From Parabacteroides sp. (GTDB lineage Bacteria > Bacteroidota > Bacteroidia > Bacteroidales > Tannerellaceae), in NCBI GenBank assembly GCA_017937385.1, contig JAGBDR010000032.1:1-42131 (forward strand): a stretch of DNA of 42,131 bases, written 5' to 3'. Shown in pieces: positions 24,888 to 32,743 of this stretch; the stretch's first letter is position 1, and every line of letters starts with the position of its first letter. Both the position numbers and the translations under genes were made by a program. The notes beneath the pieces are model-generated. The model was not told the DNA's origin. It worked only from the letters and a program-made list of their open reading frames with translations, and did no database searches.

Positions 24888-25064
24888 ATGCAGAACACGG
24901 CGACATGCAAAAACAAATATTCTGCCCAGGCTTTATCAGAAGAAGAAAGGGATAGAATTGAATTTGAGAGGGACTGGGAAAACGGATTGACTCCGGAAGA
25001 GTTTCGTAAGATGATGAAAGAAGAAATAAGAAAGCGTTATGCCAATTATAAACCAGGAAAGTAG
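24888..25064 (+). CDS. Small charged protein, putative antitoxin
   Basis: This is a 58-residue protein, highly charged and predicted helical: LSEEERDRIEFERDW near residue 16-30, then LTPEEFRKMMKEEIRKRYANY. It has no signal or membrane segment. I do not recognise the family. Three things suggest it is the first partner of a two-gene module: its small size, a promoter directly upstream, and a 26-bp overlap with a second small gene of about 126 residues. The arrangement is typical of type II toxin-antitoxin pairs, where a small helical antitoxin precedes the toxin. The absence of an obvious DNA-binding fold (ribbon-helix-helix or HTH) leaves this open. Confidence 0.55.
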   Translation: MQNTATCKNKYSAQALSEEERDRIEFERDWENGLTPEEFRKMMKEEIRKRYANYKPGK

Positions 25065-25419
25065 TGTAATTGTTCCTGTAGTCATAAAATATTATCTTCT
25101 GGATTTAATCGATACCTTGCTGGAAAAAGAATATTTTTCTCTCATAGAATATGCAGAGGCTCTTGTAGATGATATACTTGATTATGTCTACACGATACCG
25201 GAAATACCTCACTACAGGCTTTCATCTGTCGCACAGAAACGATTCGGGCGTTATGGAAAGGACTTGCACTATGTCTTTTTCAAACGGAAGACAAGCAAAA
25301 ATACAACTTGGTATATATTCTTTTCCCGTCAAAATGGCCGGTATATCATCCGATATATTACGAACAACCATAAAGACGGGAAATACATCCGAAACGGTTT
25401 TGACGGAAGGGAAGGATAG
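25039..25419 (+). CDS. Small basic protein, putative RelE/ParE-like toxin
   Basis: This is a 126-residue protein overlapping the upstream small gene by 26 bp in a different frame. The N-terminal half is helical (KYYLLDLIDTLLEKEYFSL). The C-terminal half has beta-rich strands with aromatic and basic residues (KDLHYVFFKRKTSKNTTWYI, then FFSRQNGRYIIRYITNNH), a pattern reminiscent of the RelE/ParE fold end (strand-rich W-x-I-F-F ... R-x-x-I-R-x-I-x-N-N-H). I do not recognise a specific family and see no definitive catalytic set, so the toxin call is inference from fold pattern and gene arrangement. It converges on the DUF2851 gene with only 6 bp between stops. Confidence 0.5.
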   Translation: MPIINQESSVIVPVVIKYYLLDLIDTLLEKEYFSLIEYAEALVDDILDYVYTIPEIPHYRLSSVAQKRFGRYGKDLHYVFFKRKTSKNTTWYIFFSRQNGRYIIRYITNNHKDGKYIRNGFDGREG

Positions 25420-25425
25420 CGGACA

Positions 25426-26694
25426 TTAGGTTTGTCGCTTCAACATTCGGAAACCGATCCGGCAATATAAACATTTCTTTTTTTCACAATATTCGCGTTT
25501 TAGTTGGATTAATGCCTGGCTGTCACCGGCGTGTCGGACAGCGATGCCGGCGTTGCGGAAAGTGGAGACGATGGTGTTCTTTTCCGGTGGAATGCTTTCT
25601 AAAAGGCGGATGGCACGTTCGCAATATTCGGGTTGTTTGTTGTACAGGCCGTAGGCAAAGAACATCGGGACAACCGTGTTTATCAGTAGGATGTTCAGGG
25701 CGTTTTCGCCGATGGCCTTTTCTTTCCGGGGGGAAGCGTACCGGAAATGATAATGCGTTTCCCAATAAGCGGACGGAGGAATCCTGAAATACTTTTTGAG
25801 CTCTCCGGTGCTTCCGGCTTCCAGGAGGGCAGAGAACAGGGTATCGTGTTGTACCCAAAGGGCGGCCAGTTGGGCCACTTTCAGGTAGGGAAAGTTGACC
25901 GGCCGTGTCCGTAGGCTCTTGAACACGAAATCGTCTATCGGCGAAAGGCCGAACTTATGGCGGAGAAAATCGTACTCCCGTTGCAGCAGGCGGTAATAGT
26001 GGTCATCGTTCTCCTCCGCCAGCATACCCGCTTGCCCGAAAAGCAACGCCTCTATCTGCGAATGGCTGCTCCGTTGCTTTTGGATGCAACGGAGCGGCAG
26101 GCTCTTTGCCAACCGTTCAAAAGCGTCGTTGTTCACCCCAAAACCGAAGTTCCGGGTTAACGTAATATAAAAGACTTCGTTCCAGTCCGTTCCATACGCA
26201 TCCAAAAGGTGGAGGATGTCATGCGTTTTCCGTTCCAGCCGCTCGCTCAGCAATGCTTCCATCCAGCCGGCGATATGCAAGGGTTCGATTCCGGCTATAT
26301 GGCCGAGACAGGGGAGAACCGTTTCCCGGTAGAGTAACCAGTCTATGCTCCGGAGGACATTTTCCGGAACGGCTAAGCACATTTGGGGGATCGGCTCCCC
26401 GTTTGTCCGGACGGGCTGAAAGTCGTCCATGCCTGTAATGTGGAGGATTACGCCGTCATACGCCTTGTCCGTCTCATGATGATGATGCAGCCAGTCGGAG
26501 GATTTATCATGGATTTCGACACTTCCCGCCCATAGCGTTCCATCTATTTTTATTTTCGCATTGAAGAAATCGGGACCTGCATCCGTATTCTGCGTTCCGG
26601 GGTCGATTACTTGGACGGGGCGTCCGTCTGTGGTTGCCAATGAGGTGGCTGCGTAAAGTTTGTATTTCCAAACATAATGTAATAAACGTTCCAT
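25426..26694 (-). CDS. DUF2851 family protein
   Basis: This 422-residue protein matches DUF2851, a Bacteroidota-restricted family of unknown function. The start MERLLHYVWKYKLYA is followed by the conserved block VIDPGTQNTDAGPDFFNAKI near residue 29-48, WAGSVEIHDKSSDWLHHHH near 55-73 and YDGVILHITGMDD near 79. The C-terminus is Cys-rich (CEKKKCLYCRIGF). No export signal is present, so it is cytoplasmic. The N-terminal block with conserved Asp, Glu and His residues looks like a possible metal-dependent or nuclease-like site, but no activity is established. It diverges from dapB with its own -7 box. Confidence 0.9.
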   Translation of the reverse strand: MERLLHYVWKYKLYAATSLATTDGRPVQVIDPGTQNTDAGPDFFNAKIKIDGTLWAGSVEIHDKSSDWLHHHHETDKAYDGVILHITGMDDFQPVRTNGEPIPQMCLAVPENVLRSIDWLLYRETVLPCLGHIAGIEPLHIAGWMEALLSERLERKTHDILHLLDAYGTDWNEVFYITLTRNFGFGVNNDAFERLAKSLPLRCIQKQRSSHSQIEALLFGQAGMLAEENDDHYYRLLQREYDFLRHKFGLSPIDDFVFKSLRTRPVNFPYLKVAQLAALWVQHDTLFSALLEAGSTGELKKYFRIPPSAYWETHYHFRYASPRKEKAIGENALNILLINTVVPMFFAYGLYNKQPEYCERAIRLLESIPPEKNTIVSTFRNAGIAVRHAGDSQALIQLKREYCEKKKCLYCRIGFRMLKRQT

Positions 26695-26721
26695 CTTTTT
26701 TCAGAGTTGAGATTTATGCCC

Positions 26722-26729
26722 CAAATCTA
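26722..26729 (-). promoter_or_regulatory. -7 box of the DUF2851 gene
   Basis: Read on the minus strand this is TAGATTTG, an exact TAnnTTTG match, about 27 bp before the start at 26694. It sits 12 bp from the dapB -7 box on the other strand, so the two promoters are nearly face to face. Confidence 0.5.
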
Positions 26730-26741
26730 ATCATTATTCTT

Positions 26742-26749
26742 TATATTTG
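26742..26749 (+). promoter_or_regulatory. -7 box of the dapB operon
   Basis: TATATTTG is an exact TAnnTTTG match, 42 bp before the dapB ATG. It would drive dapB, lepB, the LepB-like gene and the WbqC-family gene, which are separated by 17 bp, 10 bp and a 1-bp overlap. Confidence 0.6.
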
Positions 26750-26791
26750 CAGCACATTATCAGTGGAAAGTTAAATATATAGATAATAAAT

Positions 26792-27508
26792 ATGAAGATT
26801 GCACTTATCGGTTATGGGAAGATGGGGAAGACCATCGAACAGATTGCGTTGGGAAGAGGACACCAGATCGTGTCTATTGTTGATATAAACAATCCGGAAG
26901 AGATACATTCCGACAACTTCAAAAGGGCTGATGTCGCGATCGAGTTTACGACTCCGGCAACGGCATTCGACAATTATATGCAATGTTTTGCGGCTGGCGT
27001 TCCGGTTGTTTCCGGCACGACCGGTTGGCTCGACAAGCTCGGACAGGTCAAGGAAATGTGTGAGAAAGAGGGGAAAACCTTCTTTTATGCCTCCAATTTC
27101 AGCATCGGTGTGAACCTGTTTTTCGCCCTCAACAAATACTTAGCAAAGATCATGAATAACTTTCCCGCCTACGATATCAAAATGATGGAAACCCATCATA
27201 TCCACAAGTTGGACGCTCCCAGCGGAACCGCTATCACATTGGCGGAGGGAATCCTTGAAAATGTGGACCGAAAAGATCGCTGGACATTGGAGACGGCCGA
27301 GAAGGCGACCGATATTCCAATCCATGCCATTCGCGAAGGAGAAGTGCCGGGCATTCACGAAATCACCTACGAATCGGATGTCGACACGATCAGCATCAAG
27401 CATGATGCGAAGAGCCGTGCCGGATTTGCCTTGGGTGCCGTTATTGCCGCCGAATTTACCGTCGGAAAGAAAGGCTTCCTCGGGATGGACGATATGCTGA
27501 AATTCTAA
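26792..27508 (+). CDS. dapB: 4-hydroxy-tetrahydrodipicolinate reductase
   Basis: DapB reduces hydroxytetrahydrodipicolinate with NAD(P)H in the diaminopimelate/lysine pathway, supplying cell-wall precursor. The 238-residue protein is slightly shorter than the E. coli enzyme, as usual in Bacteroidota. The nucleotide-binding GYGKMGKTI is at residues 7-15, EFTTPATA near 50 and SGTTGW near 75. The substrate site METHHIHKLDAPSGTA near 131-146 carries the catalytic His-His and Lys. It is the first gene of a four-gene operon that continues with two signal-peptidase-like genes, an arrangement with no obvious metabolic logic. Confidence 0.97.
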   Translation: MKIALIGYGKMGKTIEQIALGRGHQIVSIVDINNPEEIHSDNFKRADVAIEFTTPATAFDNYMQCFAAGVPVVSGTTGWLDKLGQVKEMCEKEGKTFFYASNFSIGVNLFFALNKYLAKIMNNFPAYDIKMMETHHIHKLDAPSGTAITLAEGILENVDRKDRWTLETAEKATDIPIHAIREGEVPGIHEITYESDVDTISIKHDAKSRAGFALGAVIAAEFTVGKKGFLGMDDMLKF

Positions 27509-27525
27509 AATGAGGATATAAAGAC

Positions 27526-28923
27526 ATGAAAAAGTTCACTAAAAAGCAATACATAAGGTTCAGTATAGCCGCTGTCCTTTACGGACTTTTCATCCTTTGG
27601 ATGCAAAACGGATGGTTGACGCTCGGCTATATCCTGCTTGCCGATATATTCTTGACCCAATATATTCCTTGGGGAGCCTGGAAACGTTCTAAGAACCCGC
27701 AGATACGGAATATATTGGAATGGGTAGACGATATCCTCTTTGCGTTGGTTGCCGTCTATTTCATCAATATCTTTATCTTCCAGAACTACCAGATCCCCAG
27801 TTCCTCGTTGGAGAAGTCTTTGTTGGTAGGCGACTATCTGTTTGTCAGCAAGCTCAGTTACGGACCGCGCGTGCCGAACACGCCGATCGCTTTCCCATTG
27901 GTACAAAACACATTCCCGTTCCTCAATTGCAAGTCCTACCTGGACTGGCCCGAATGGGATTACAAACGGGTGAAAGGTTTCGGCCATGTGAAACGGGATG
28001 ATATTGTCGTGTTCAACTTCCCGGCCGGCGATACGGTCGCTTTGAAGGTGCAGAACCCGGATTATTACCACTCCGTCGAACAATACGGACGGGAAGCCAT
28101 CCTTCTGAATAAGGCGGAGTTCGGCGACGTGATCTACCGCCCTGTCGACAAACGTGAGAATTATGTCAAGCGGTGTATCGGTATGCCGGGCGATATGATT
28201 GAAATTCGTGACAACCAGGTCTATATCGATGGTGTTGCCGCTGAGAATCCGGAAAAGATGCAGCTCAATTATTTTGTCGAGACAGACGGTTCCATGTTGA
28301 GCGAAGAACAATTCCGCTTGCTGGAGGTCAGCAAGGCAGACCGGATGCTGATCGACGGGAGCTACAATTCCTCGTATATGTCGAAGTTGAATATTCAGAC
28401 GAACGCCAACGGGCAGTATAATCCTATCTATCATTTCCCGTTGACGCAGAAGACATTGGAAAAGGCTAAAAAACTTCCGGTCGTGAAACAGGTGGTTCTT
28501 GAACCGGACCCCGTTGGTTCCGATTACTATTATCCGGTAGACTATCCGACCGGATGGAGCCGCGACAACTACGGTCCCTTATGGATTCCGAAAAAAGGGG
28601 CTACAATCCATTTGACGGAAGAGAATATCGGGTTGTATAAACGGTGCATTGTCAATTACGAGCACAACACGTTGGAAGTGAAAGACGGTAAGGCCTATAT
28701 CAACGGTAAGCCGGCAACGGACTATACCTTTCAATACGATTATTACTGGATGATGGGTGATAACCGCCATAATAGTGCCGACAGCCGTTCTTGGGGATTC
28801 GTGCCGGAAGACCATATCGTAGGCAAGCCGATTATGATCTGGTTGTCGTTAGACAAAGATCGCAGCCTGTTCGATGGCGGTATCCGTTGGAACCGTATGT
28901 TCCGTTGGGTACATCCGGATTAA
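27526..28923 (+). CDS. lepB: Signal peptidase I, catalytically complete
   Basis: LepB cleaves signal peptides from secreted proteins at the outer face of the inner membrane. The 465-residue protein has two N-terminal hydrophobic segments (about residues 12-48 and 69-87) followed by the S26 catalytic domain. The nucleophile is Ser94 in IPSSSLEKSLLVGDYLFVSK, and the general base is Lys215 in NYVKRCIGMPGD. The conserved box MMGDNRHNSADSRSWGFVP is near residue 405. The protein is longer than E. coli LepB because of an insert between the Lys box and the GDNR box. The next gene, 10 bp downstream, is a paralogue lacking both catalytic residues. Confidence 0.95.
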   Translation: MKKFTKKQYIRFSIAAVLYGLFILWMQNGWLTLGYILLADIFLTQYIPWGAWKRSKNPQIRNILEWVDDILFALVAVYFINIFIFQNYQIPSSSLEKSLLVGDYLFVSKLSYGPRVPNTPIAFPLVQNTFPFLNCKSYLDWPEWDYKRVKGFGHVKRDDIVVFNFPAGDTVALKVQNPDYYHSVEQYGREAILLNKAEFGDVIYRPVDKRENYVKRCIGMPGDMIEIRDNQVYIDGVAAENPEKMQLNYFVETDGSMLSEEQFRLLEVSKADRMLIDGSYNSSYMSKLNIQTNANGQYNPIYHFPLTQKTLEKAKKLPVVKQVVLEPDPVGSDYYYPVDYPTGWSRDNYGPLWIPKKGATIHLTEENIGLYKRCIVNYEHNTLEVKDGKAYINGKPATDYTFQYDYYWMMGDNRHNSADSRSWGFVPEDHIVGKPIMIWLSLDKDRSLFDGGIRWNRMFRWVHPD

Positions 28924-28933
28924 GGGATTTGAT

Positions 28934-29824
28934 ATGGGGGAAAACAATCATGATATGATGAATGGAGAGGGCGACCATGGAGGTCGCCCCTACATGGGAT
29001 GGGTGGTAACGGTTGTTATCGCCTTTCTCATTGTTGTGCCTGTCCGCCGTTACTGTATCGAATCGTACCGGATCTCGACGAATGCGATGGAAGAGGCACT
29101 ACATCAAGGCGATTATATCTTCGTGGATAAATTACCGCTTGAAGGGAATCCGGGTCGGAACAAGGTCGTGCTGTTTACCAGTCCGCTTCTGAAAGATACG
29201 GTGAGCAAGCCTTTGTTCTTGAGCCGTTGTATCGGTATGCCCGGAGATACGATCCTGGTGAGTGGCGATGGATACGAAGTGAACGGAAGACGGATCCCTC
29301 ATTCCCCCCGTTCGCTTAACACCTGTTTCATCACTCAAAAGAGTGCTTCTGATTTTCTGAAAGCCTTGCAAAAGCTGAATATACCGGTGCGGAATTGGAA
29401 GAACGAAACTTTTGGCTTTTCTTTTTCCCTGACCGCTTTCGAAGAATATCAATTGCGTGAAGAACTGACGGAAGAGATGAACATCCATTTTATCCGGAAC
29501 CAAGTTGCCCCCTATAAACTGGTCGTTCCCCGTAAAGACCGGGCGTACCGTTTGGATGAAGCGGCCCTTACCGCCTGTAAGGAGGCGATACTGACCGAAT
29601 CTGGAGAAAAGGCTGTTTTTCGTGACGGAAAACTCTATTTGGACGGACGGGAAACTACGTTTTTCTTCTTCAAACAGGATTATTACTGGATGCTTTCCGA
29701 CAATGTCGACGAATCGGTCGATTCCCGCCATCTGGGTTTTATCCCGCGTGAACATATCATCGGGAATGCCTGGTTCTGTTGGTTCAGCCGTGACAAACAA
29801 CGAATCTTTAAACCCGTAAACTGA
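28934..29824 (+). CDS. Signal peptidase I-like protein lacking the Ser/Lys dyad
   Basis: This 296-residue S26-family paralogue lies directly after lepB. It has one membrane helix (about residues 22-38) and keeps the family layout. At the nucleophile position, where LepB has Ser94 (IPSSSL), it has Ala51 (ISTNAM). At the general-base position (YVKRCIGMPGD in LepB) it reads FLSRCIGMPGD, so Lys is replaced by Ser97. The GDNR box is altered to SDNV, although the DSRHLGFIPREHIIG tail is kept. It is therefore probably a pseudoenzyme, perhaps a partner or regulator of LepB. The frame is intact and overlaps the next gene by one base (TGATG), so it is not decaying. The ATG at 28934 has AAGGGA upstream; an in-frame ATG at 28994 is an alternative, because a GGGCGACC palindrome occupies codons 12-19. 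Confidence 0.88.
   Translation: MGENNHDMMNGEGDHGGRPYMGWVVTVVIAFLIVVPVRRYCIESYRISTNAMEEALHQGDYIFVDKLPLEGNPGRNKVVLFTSPLLKDTVSKPLFLSRCIGMPGDTILVSGDGYEVNGRRIPHSPRSLNTCFITQKSASDFLKALQKLNIPVRNWKNETFGFSFSLTAFEEYQLREELTEEMNIHFIRNQVAPYKLVVPRKDRAYRLDEAALTACKEAILTESGEKAVFRDGKLYLDGRETTFFFFKQDYYWMLSDNVDESVDSRHLGFIPREHIIGNAWFCWFSRDKQRIFKPVN
28969..28989. repeat. GGGCGACC palindrome inside the LepB-like coding start
   Basis: GGGCGACC (28969-28976) and GGTCGCCC (28982-28989) form an 8-bp stem with a 5-nt loop, followed by CTAC. It resembles GTAGGGGCGACC-type palindromes that I recall as dispersed intergenic repeats in bacteria. Here it lies in frame and encodes a Gly-rich stretch of the predicted cytoplasmic tail. 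Confidence 0.65.
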
Positions 29825-30450
29825 TGCAACCTGTCTATCTTTCTACAACCTATCTGGGCCCTGTCCAGCAGTATTGCAAATTGTTCCAATATCCGGAAGT
29901 CCGTATCGAAACATCTGAAAACTACTTGAAACAGACGTATCGGAACCGTTGTACCATCGCTGCCGCCAACGGGCCGCTGGCCTTGTCGGTCCCTATCGTC
30001 AAACCGGACACGCTGAAGTGCCTGACCCGGGACATCCGTATCTCCGATCACGGAAACTGGCGCCACCTGCATTGGAATGCGCTGGTTTCGGCCTATAATA
30101 TGAGTCCGTTTTTCGAATACTACGAAGAGGATTTCGCTCCTTTTTATGAAAAGAAGTATGAATTCCTGTTCGATTTTAATGAAGAGCTGCGCCAGTTGGT
30201 CTGCCAGCTGCTTGACCTACATCCGAATGTGATCTATACGAAAGAGTACCAGCCTGAAGTCCCCAACGATTTCCGCGAGAGCATTCGCCCGAAGCATGGA
30301 GGCGAGGATCCGGAATTTGTGCCTAAACCCTATTATCAGGTTTTTCAGAATAAACACGGTTTCCTTCCGAATATGAGTGTGGTGGACTTGTTGTTCAACA
30401 TGGGACCGGAAGGGGTGTTGGTGTTGCGCGATTCGGTCAGGGGCGTATAA
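29824..30450 (+). CDS. WbqC-family protein
   Basis: This 208-residue protein matches the WbqC family, found near O-antigen and capsule genes and conserved in Bacteroidota without a firmly established reaction. The visible blocks are the start STTYLGPVQQYCKLFQYPEV (near residues 6-25) and ENYLKQTYRNRCTIAAANGP near 32-51. SVPIVKP follows near 55, and ISDHGNWRHLHWNALVSAYN near 73-92 holds the family's conserved W, H and N residues. The C-terminus has FLPNMSVVDLLFNMGPEG. Its ATG overlaps the stop of the LepB-like gene by one base, so the two are translationally coupled. It converges on the small lipoprotein gene with 6 bp between stops. Confidence 0.9.
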   Translation: MQPVYLSTTYLGPVQQYCKLFQYPEVRIETSENYLKQTYRNRCTIAAANGPLALSVPIVKPDTLKCLTRDIRISDHGNWRHLHWNALVSAYNMSPFFEYYEEDFAPFYEKKYEFLFDFNEELRQLVCQLLDLHPNVIYTKEYQPEVPNDFRESIRPKHGGEDPEFVPKPYYQVFQNKHGFLPNMSVVDLLFNMGPEGVLVLRDSVRGV

Positions 30451-30456
30451 CTCCGG

Positions 30457-30909
30457 CTACCACTTCTCAAGTTTGTAGCCATAGACCGTACCATCGGGTT
30501 TCTGATATTTCAGTTGCATTCGTTTGGAAGACAAATGGATGATTTCCAAAGAAAAGATTCCGGTGGGCAGATGGGTTTCCGGTAATGGCGCATATTTCCA
30601 CGTCCCTTTGGGGTCGCTGTCGTCATGATAAATGAACTCCATCTGCAAGGTTTTCGGGTCTGTTTCTTTCCAGGTGCCGTAACAATCAGACGATTCGTGA
30701 TGATCCAGGATCCGGATCATGGAAATGGCGGCAGACTGGAACTTCCACACGATATTGTCGTGATAGGCCGGGTCCGCCTCTCCGTTGATTGTCAGTTCGG
30801 ATAATTTCCAAAGACCGAAATAGGGACCGATGTTTCCATTGTTTTGCGTACAACCGCTCAACATGAACAAGAGAATCAGAACCCAGCTTTTAGAAAATAT
30901 AGGCTTCAT
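30457..30909 (-). CDS. Small lipocalin-like lipoprotein
   Basis: This 150-residue protein starts with a clear lipoprotein signal (LILLFMLSGCTQNNG, Cys20). The remainder reads as a small beta-barrel: GLWKLSELTINGEADP near residue 33, then GTWKETDPKTLQMEF near 83 and GTWKYAPLPETHLP near 103. This is the repeated GxWK pattern seen in lipocalin-like domains of Bacteroidota lipoproteins. No function is known. It follows the Wzi-like gene by 7 bp and is probably co-transcribed with it. Confidence 0.8.
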   Translation of the reverse strand: MKPIFSKSWVLILLFMLSGCTQNNGNIGPYFGLWKLSELTINGEADPAYHDNIVWKFQSAAISMIRILDHHESSDCYGTWKETDPKTLQMEFIYHDDSDPKGTWKYAPLPETHLPTGIFSLEIIHLSSKRMQLKYQKPDGTVYGYKLEKW

Positions 30910-30916
30910 GAGACTG

Positions 30917-32473
30917 TTATTTTTTAGTTAGAAATCCGTTATACATGACTTTTAGGAGTGCGCCGTACTGGTTCCCATATAGGTTCCCCCGGTCTATTCC
31001 GACTTGCAGGTTGACGCAAAGTCCTTTCAGATGAGGAACTTGCCAAGTCGTTTCAATCATCGCCGAGGTATCATGTACCGGTGATTTGCGCGGGACATAT
31101 CCGGTTCCGAACCCTTCTCGGTAACTTACCAGTATCCTGTAGTCTAAACAGGCTGAAAGGCTACCCGATATACCCGTATGGAACCCACGGATGCGGTTGT
31201 CCACATACTGCATATATCCATCCAGATTATATAATGTAGAGGGAAAGAACGGACTGCCGATTCCCATGCCGTGATGCGTATATCCGTTGTATTGGTAATT
31301 GTTGTAATAATTGTCCGAACCGTCGGTGTGGATGGGCATGTTCGAGCCGGGGCTGTCTTCCGGGTCAAGGTGCATGGGACCGCTCTGGTTCATAAAAGTG
31401 AGAAACTCAATGACCGCACCGGACAGGAGCCCTTTTTCAGACTGATTCCATTCCAATCCCCATATTCCATCAAATCCGTTTAGTTTACCTATTCCGGAAC
31501 CGTCATCCCAAGGCCATTGGAAATAGGCGGCGATTTTGCTTCCGGAGCGAAGCCTGTACACCGCTTTCATATCCCAGGCACCTAAATGATTGCCTTTATA
31601 ATAGGTATCTTCCCCTTTGGTGATCAGCATATCCCACAGATCCCGCAATTGGAACTTTTGTTGTTTGGAGCTTGTCATTTGTCCTTTTTTGTAATAATAG
31701 ATGTCTCCTTTGAATTGGGCGGCCGCCTGCATCCCGAATGTTACCGACAGGTTTTGTTCGGGTGAAGTCCGGAAATACAAACGTTTGTAGTGATACCAGG
31801 TATCGGCCGTGACGAAATAGTTATAGTAATTATAATGGTTTTTCAGCCAGTCCTTATCTGTCGATCTGCCGTATGCGATCTCTCCTTGTATTTGTAACAT
31901 CCCCTTGGTGAACGGGATGTTTTGGAAATCGATAAACCCAATACGCAGTCCGGGGATAGGGCGGGCATTCCCGCTTTCGACATAATCCCCGCTGCCTAAC
32001 GGATTGTTGAACAAGGCGCTTTCTTGTTCTTTCATCCCGACCATCAGGAAAACTTGTCTCCATTTCAATTCGGCATAAAGTTGTTGCAGCCAGATACTGG
32101 ATGGCCTTTGCCGGTTCGTTTCCATCTGATTGGACGAAGCGTCATACCGTTGGTAATCGGTATATGTAGAAATCCCTGAAATGAAATCGGCACCGGCGCT
32201 CCACGAGAAACGTTTGTCGCGCTCCAAAGGCTTCCAGGCCGCGAAGCGGAGCTGTGCGCCTGCCTGTTGGGTAATGGTCCCATGTCGGTTGGATGCGATG
32301 TAGTAGGGGGCAAAATCTCCTTTCCCGGCATGAGCCGTCAATGAAGCGGCATAGGCGAGACCTACGGAATCGGTTTTGTCGCTCTGTTGAGCTTGGGCAT
32401 GAACGTCGAATCCTTTTGCCAACGGCAGGCAAAATATCAGGATGACTCCCGTTAATCTATTTAATAAACTCAT
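30917..32473 (-). CDS. Wzi-like outer-membrane beta-barrel (capsule assembly family)
   Basis: Wzi-family proteins are outer-membrane barrels that anchor or organise surface polysaccharide. From the chosen start (MSLLNRLTG) it has 518 residues, with a cleavable signal ending near HAQAQQ. The rest alternates aromatic-rich beta strands characteristic of the family: APYYIASNRHGTITQQAGAQ near residue 55-75, YAELKWRQVFLMVGMKEQES, and a C-terminal strand ending NGFLTKK. An upstream in-frame ATG (32593) would add 40 residues with no signal features, so 32473 is preferred. No capsule gene cluster lies here, so the polysaccharide partner is unknown. It is transcribed away from the small RNA gene. Confidence 0.87.
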   Translation of the reverse strand: MSLLNRLTGVILIFCLPLAKGFDVHAQAQQSDKTDSVGLAYAASLTAHAGKGDFAPYYIASNRHGTITQQAGAQLRFAAWKPLERDKRFSWSAGADFISGISTYTDYQRYDASSNQMETNRQRPSSIWLQQLYAELKWRQVFLMVGMKEQESALFNNPLGSGDYVESGNARPIPGLRIGFIDFQNIPFTKGMLQIQGEIAYGRSTDKDWLKNHYNYYNYFVTADTWYHYKRLYFRTSPEQNLSVTFGMQAAAQFKGDIYYYKKGQMTSSKQQKFQLRDLWDMLITKGEDTYYKGNHLGAWDMKAVYRLRSGSKIAAYFQWPWDDGSGIGKLNGFDGIWGLEWNQSEKGLLSGAVIEFLTFMNQSGPMHLDPEDSPGSNMPIHTDGSDNYYNNYQYNGYTHHGMGIGSPFFPSTLYNLDGYMQYVDNRIRGFHTGISGSLSACLDYRILVSYREGFGTGYVPRKSPVHDTSAMIETTWQVPHLKGLCVNLQVGIDRGNLYGNQYGALLKVMYNGFLTKK

Positions 32474-32707
32474 GTACGTATGCTTTACTGAAAAAACAAA
32501 GGTCGTAATTTTAAGTGAGTGTATAAAATTTGCCGGAATTTTTTTCAGATACTTGCTATCTGAGCCGTTCGTTTTTACAGTACAGCTCTTCATGGCTAAC
32601 GAATAGGGTACTATTCTGTTGTTTCCTCAAACAGGGGAGGATGTTGTATAAATAACCTTGTTTTGTCCTGTAACCCATATATTTTGTAAAATTAAGGTCG
32701 TTTTTTC

Positions 32708-32737
32708 TTGTTGATTCGGAAAACCTATTTACCTTTG
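32708..32737 (+). promoter_or_regulatory. Promoter for a small structured RNA
   Basis: TTG (32708-32710), 19 bp, then TACCTTTG (32730-32737) gives both Bacteroidota promoter elements at standard spacing. Transcription would begin near 32744, about 370 bp before the next start codon, with an intrinsic terminator in between. Confidence 0.7.
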
Positions 32738-32743
32738 CAACGA

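Noticed and set aside
24888-25064. Reading the 58-residue frame as non-coding leader of the next gene
   Set aside because: It has an ATG, an open frame with charged helical composition, a promoter at a normal distance and a gene-overlap junction typical of coupled operons, so a small protein is more likely, though not proven.
32474-32593. 40-residue N-terminal extension of the Wzi-like protein
   Set aside because: A normal signal peptide starts at the internal Met (32473); the upstream residues show no signal features.
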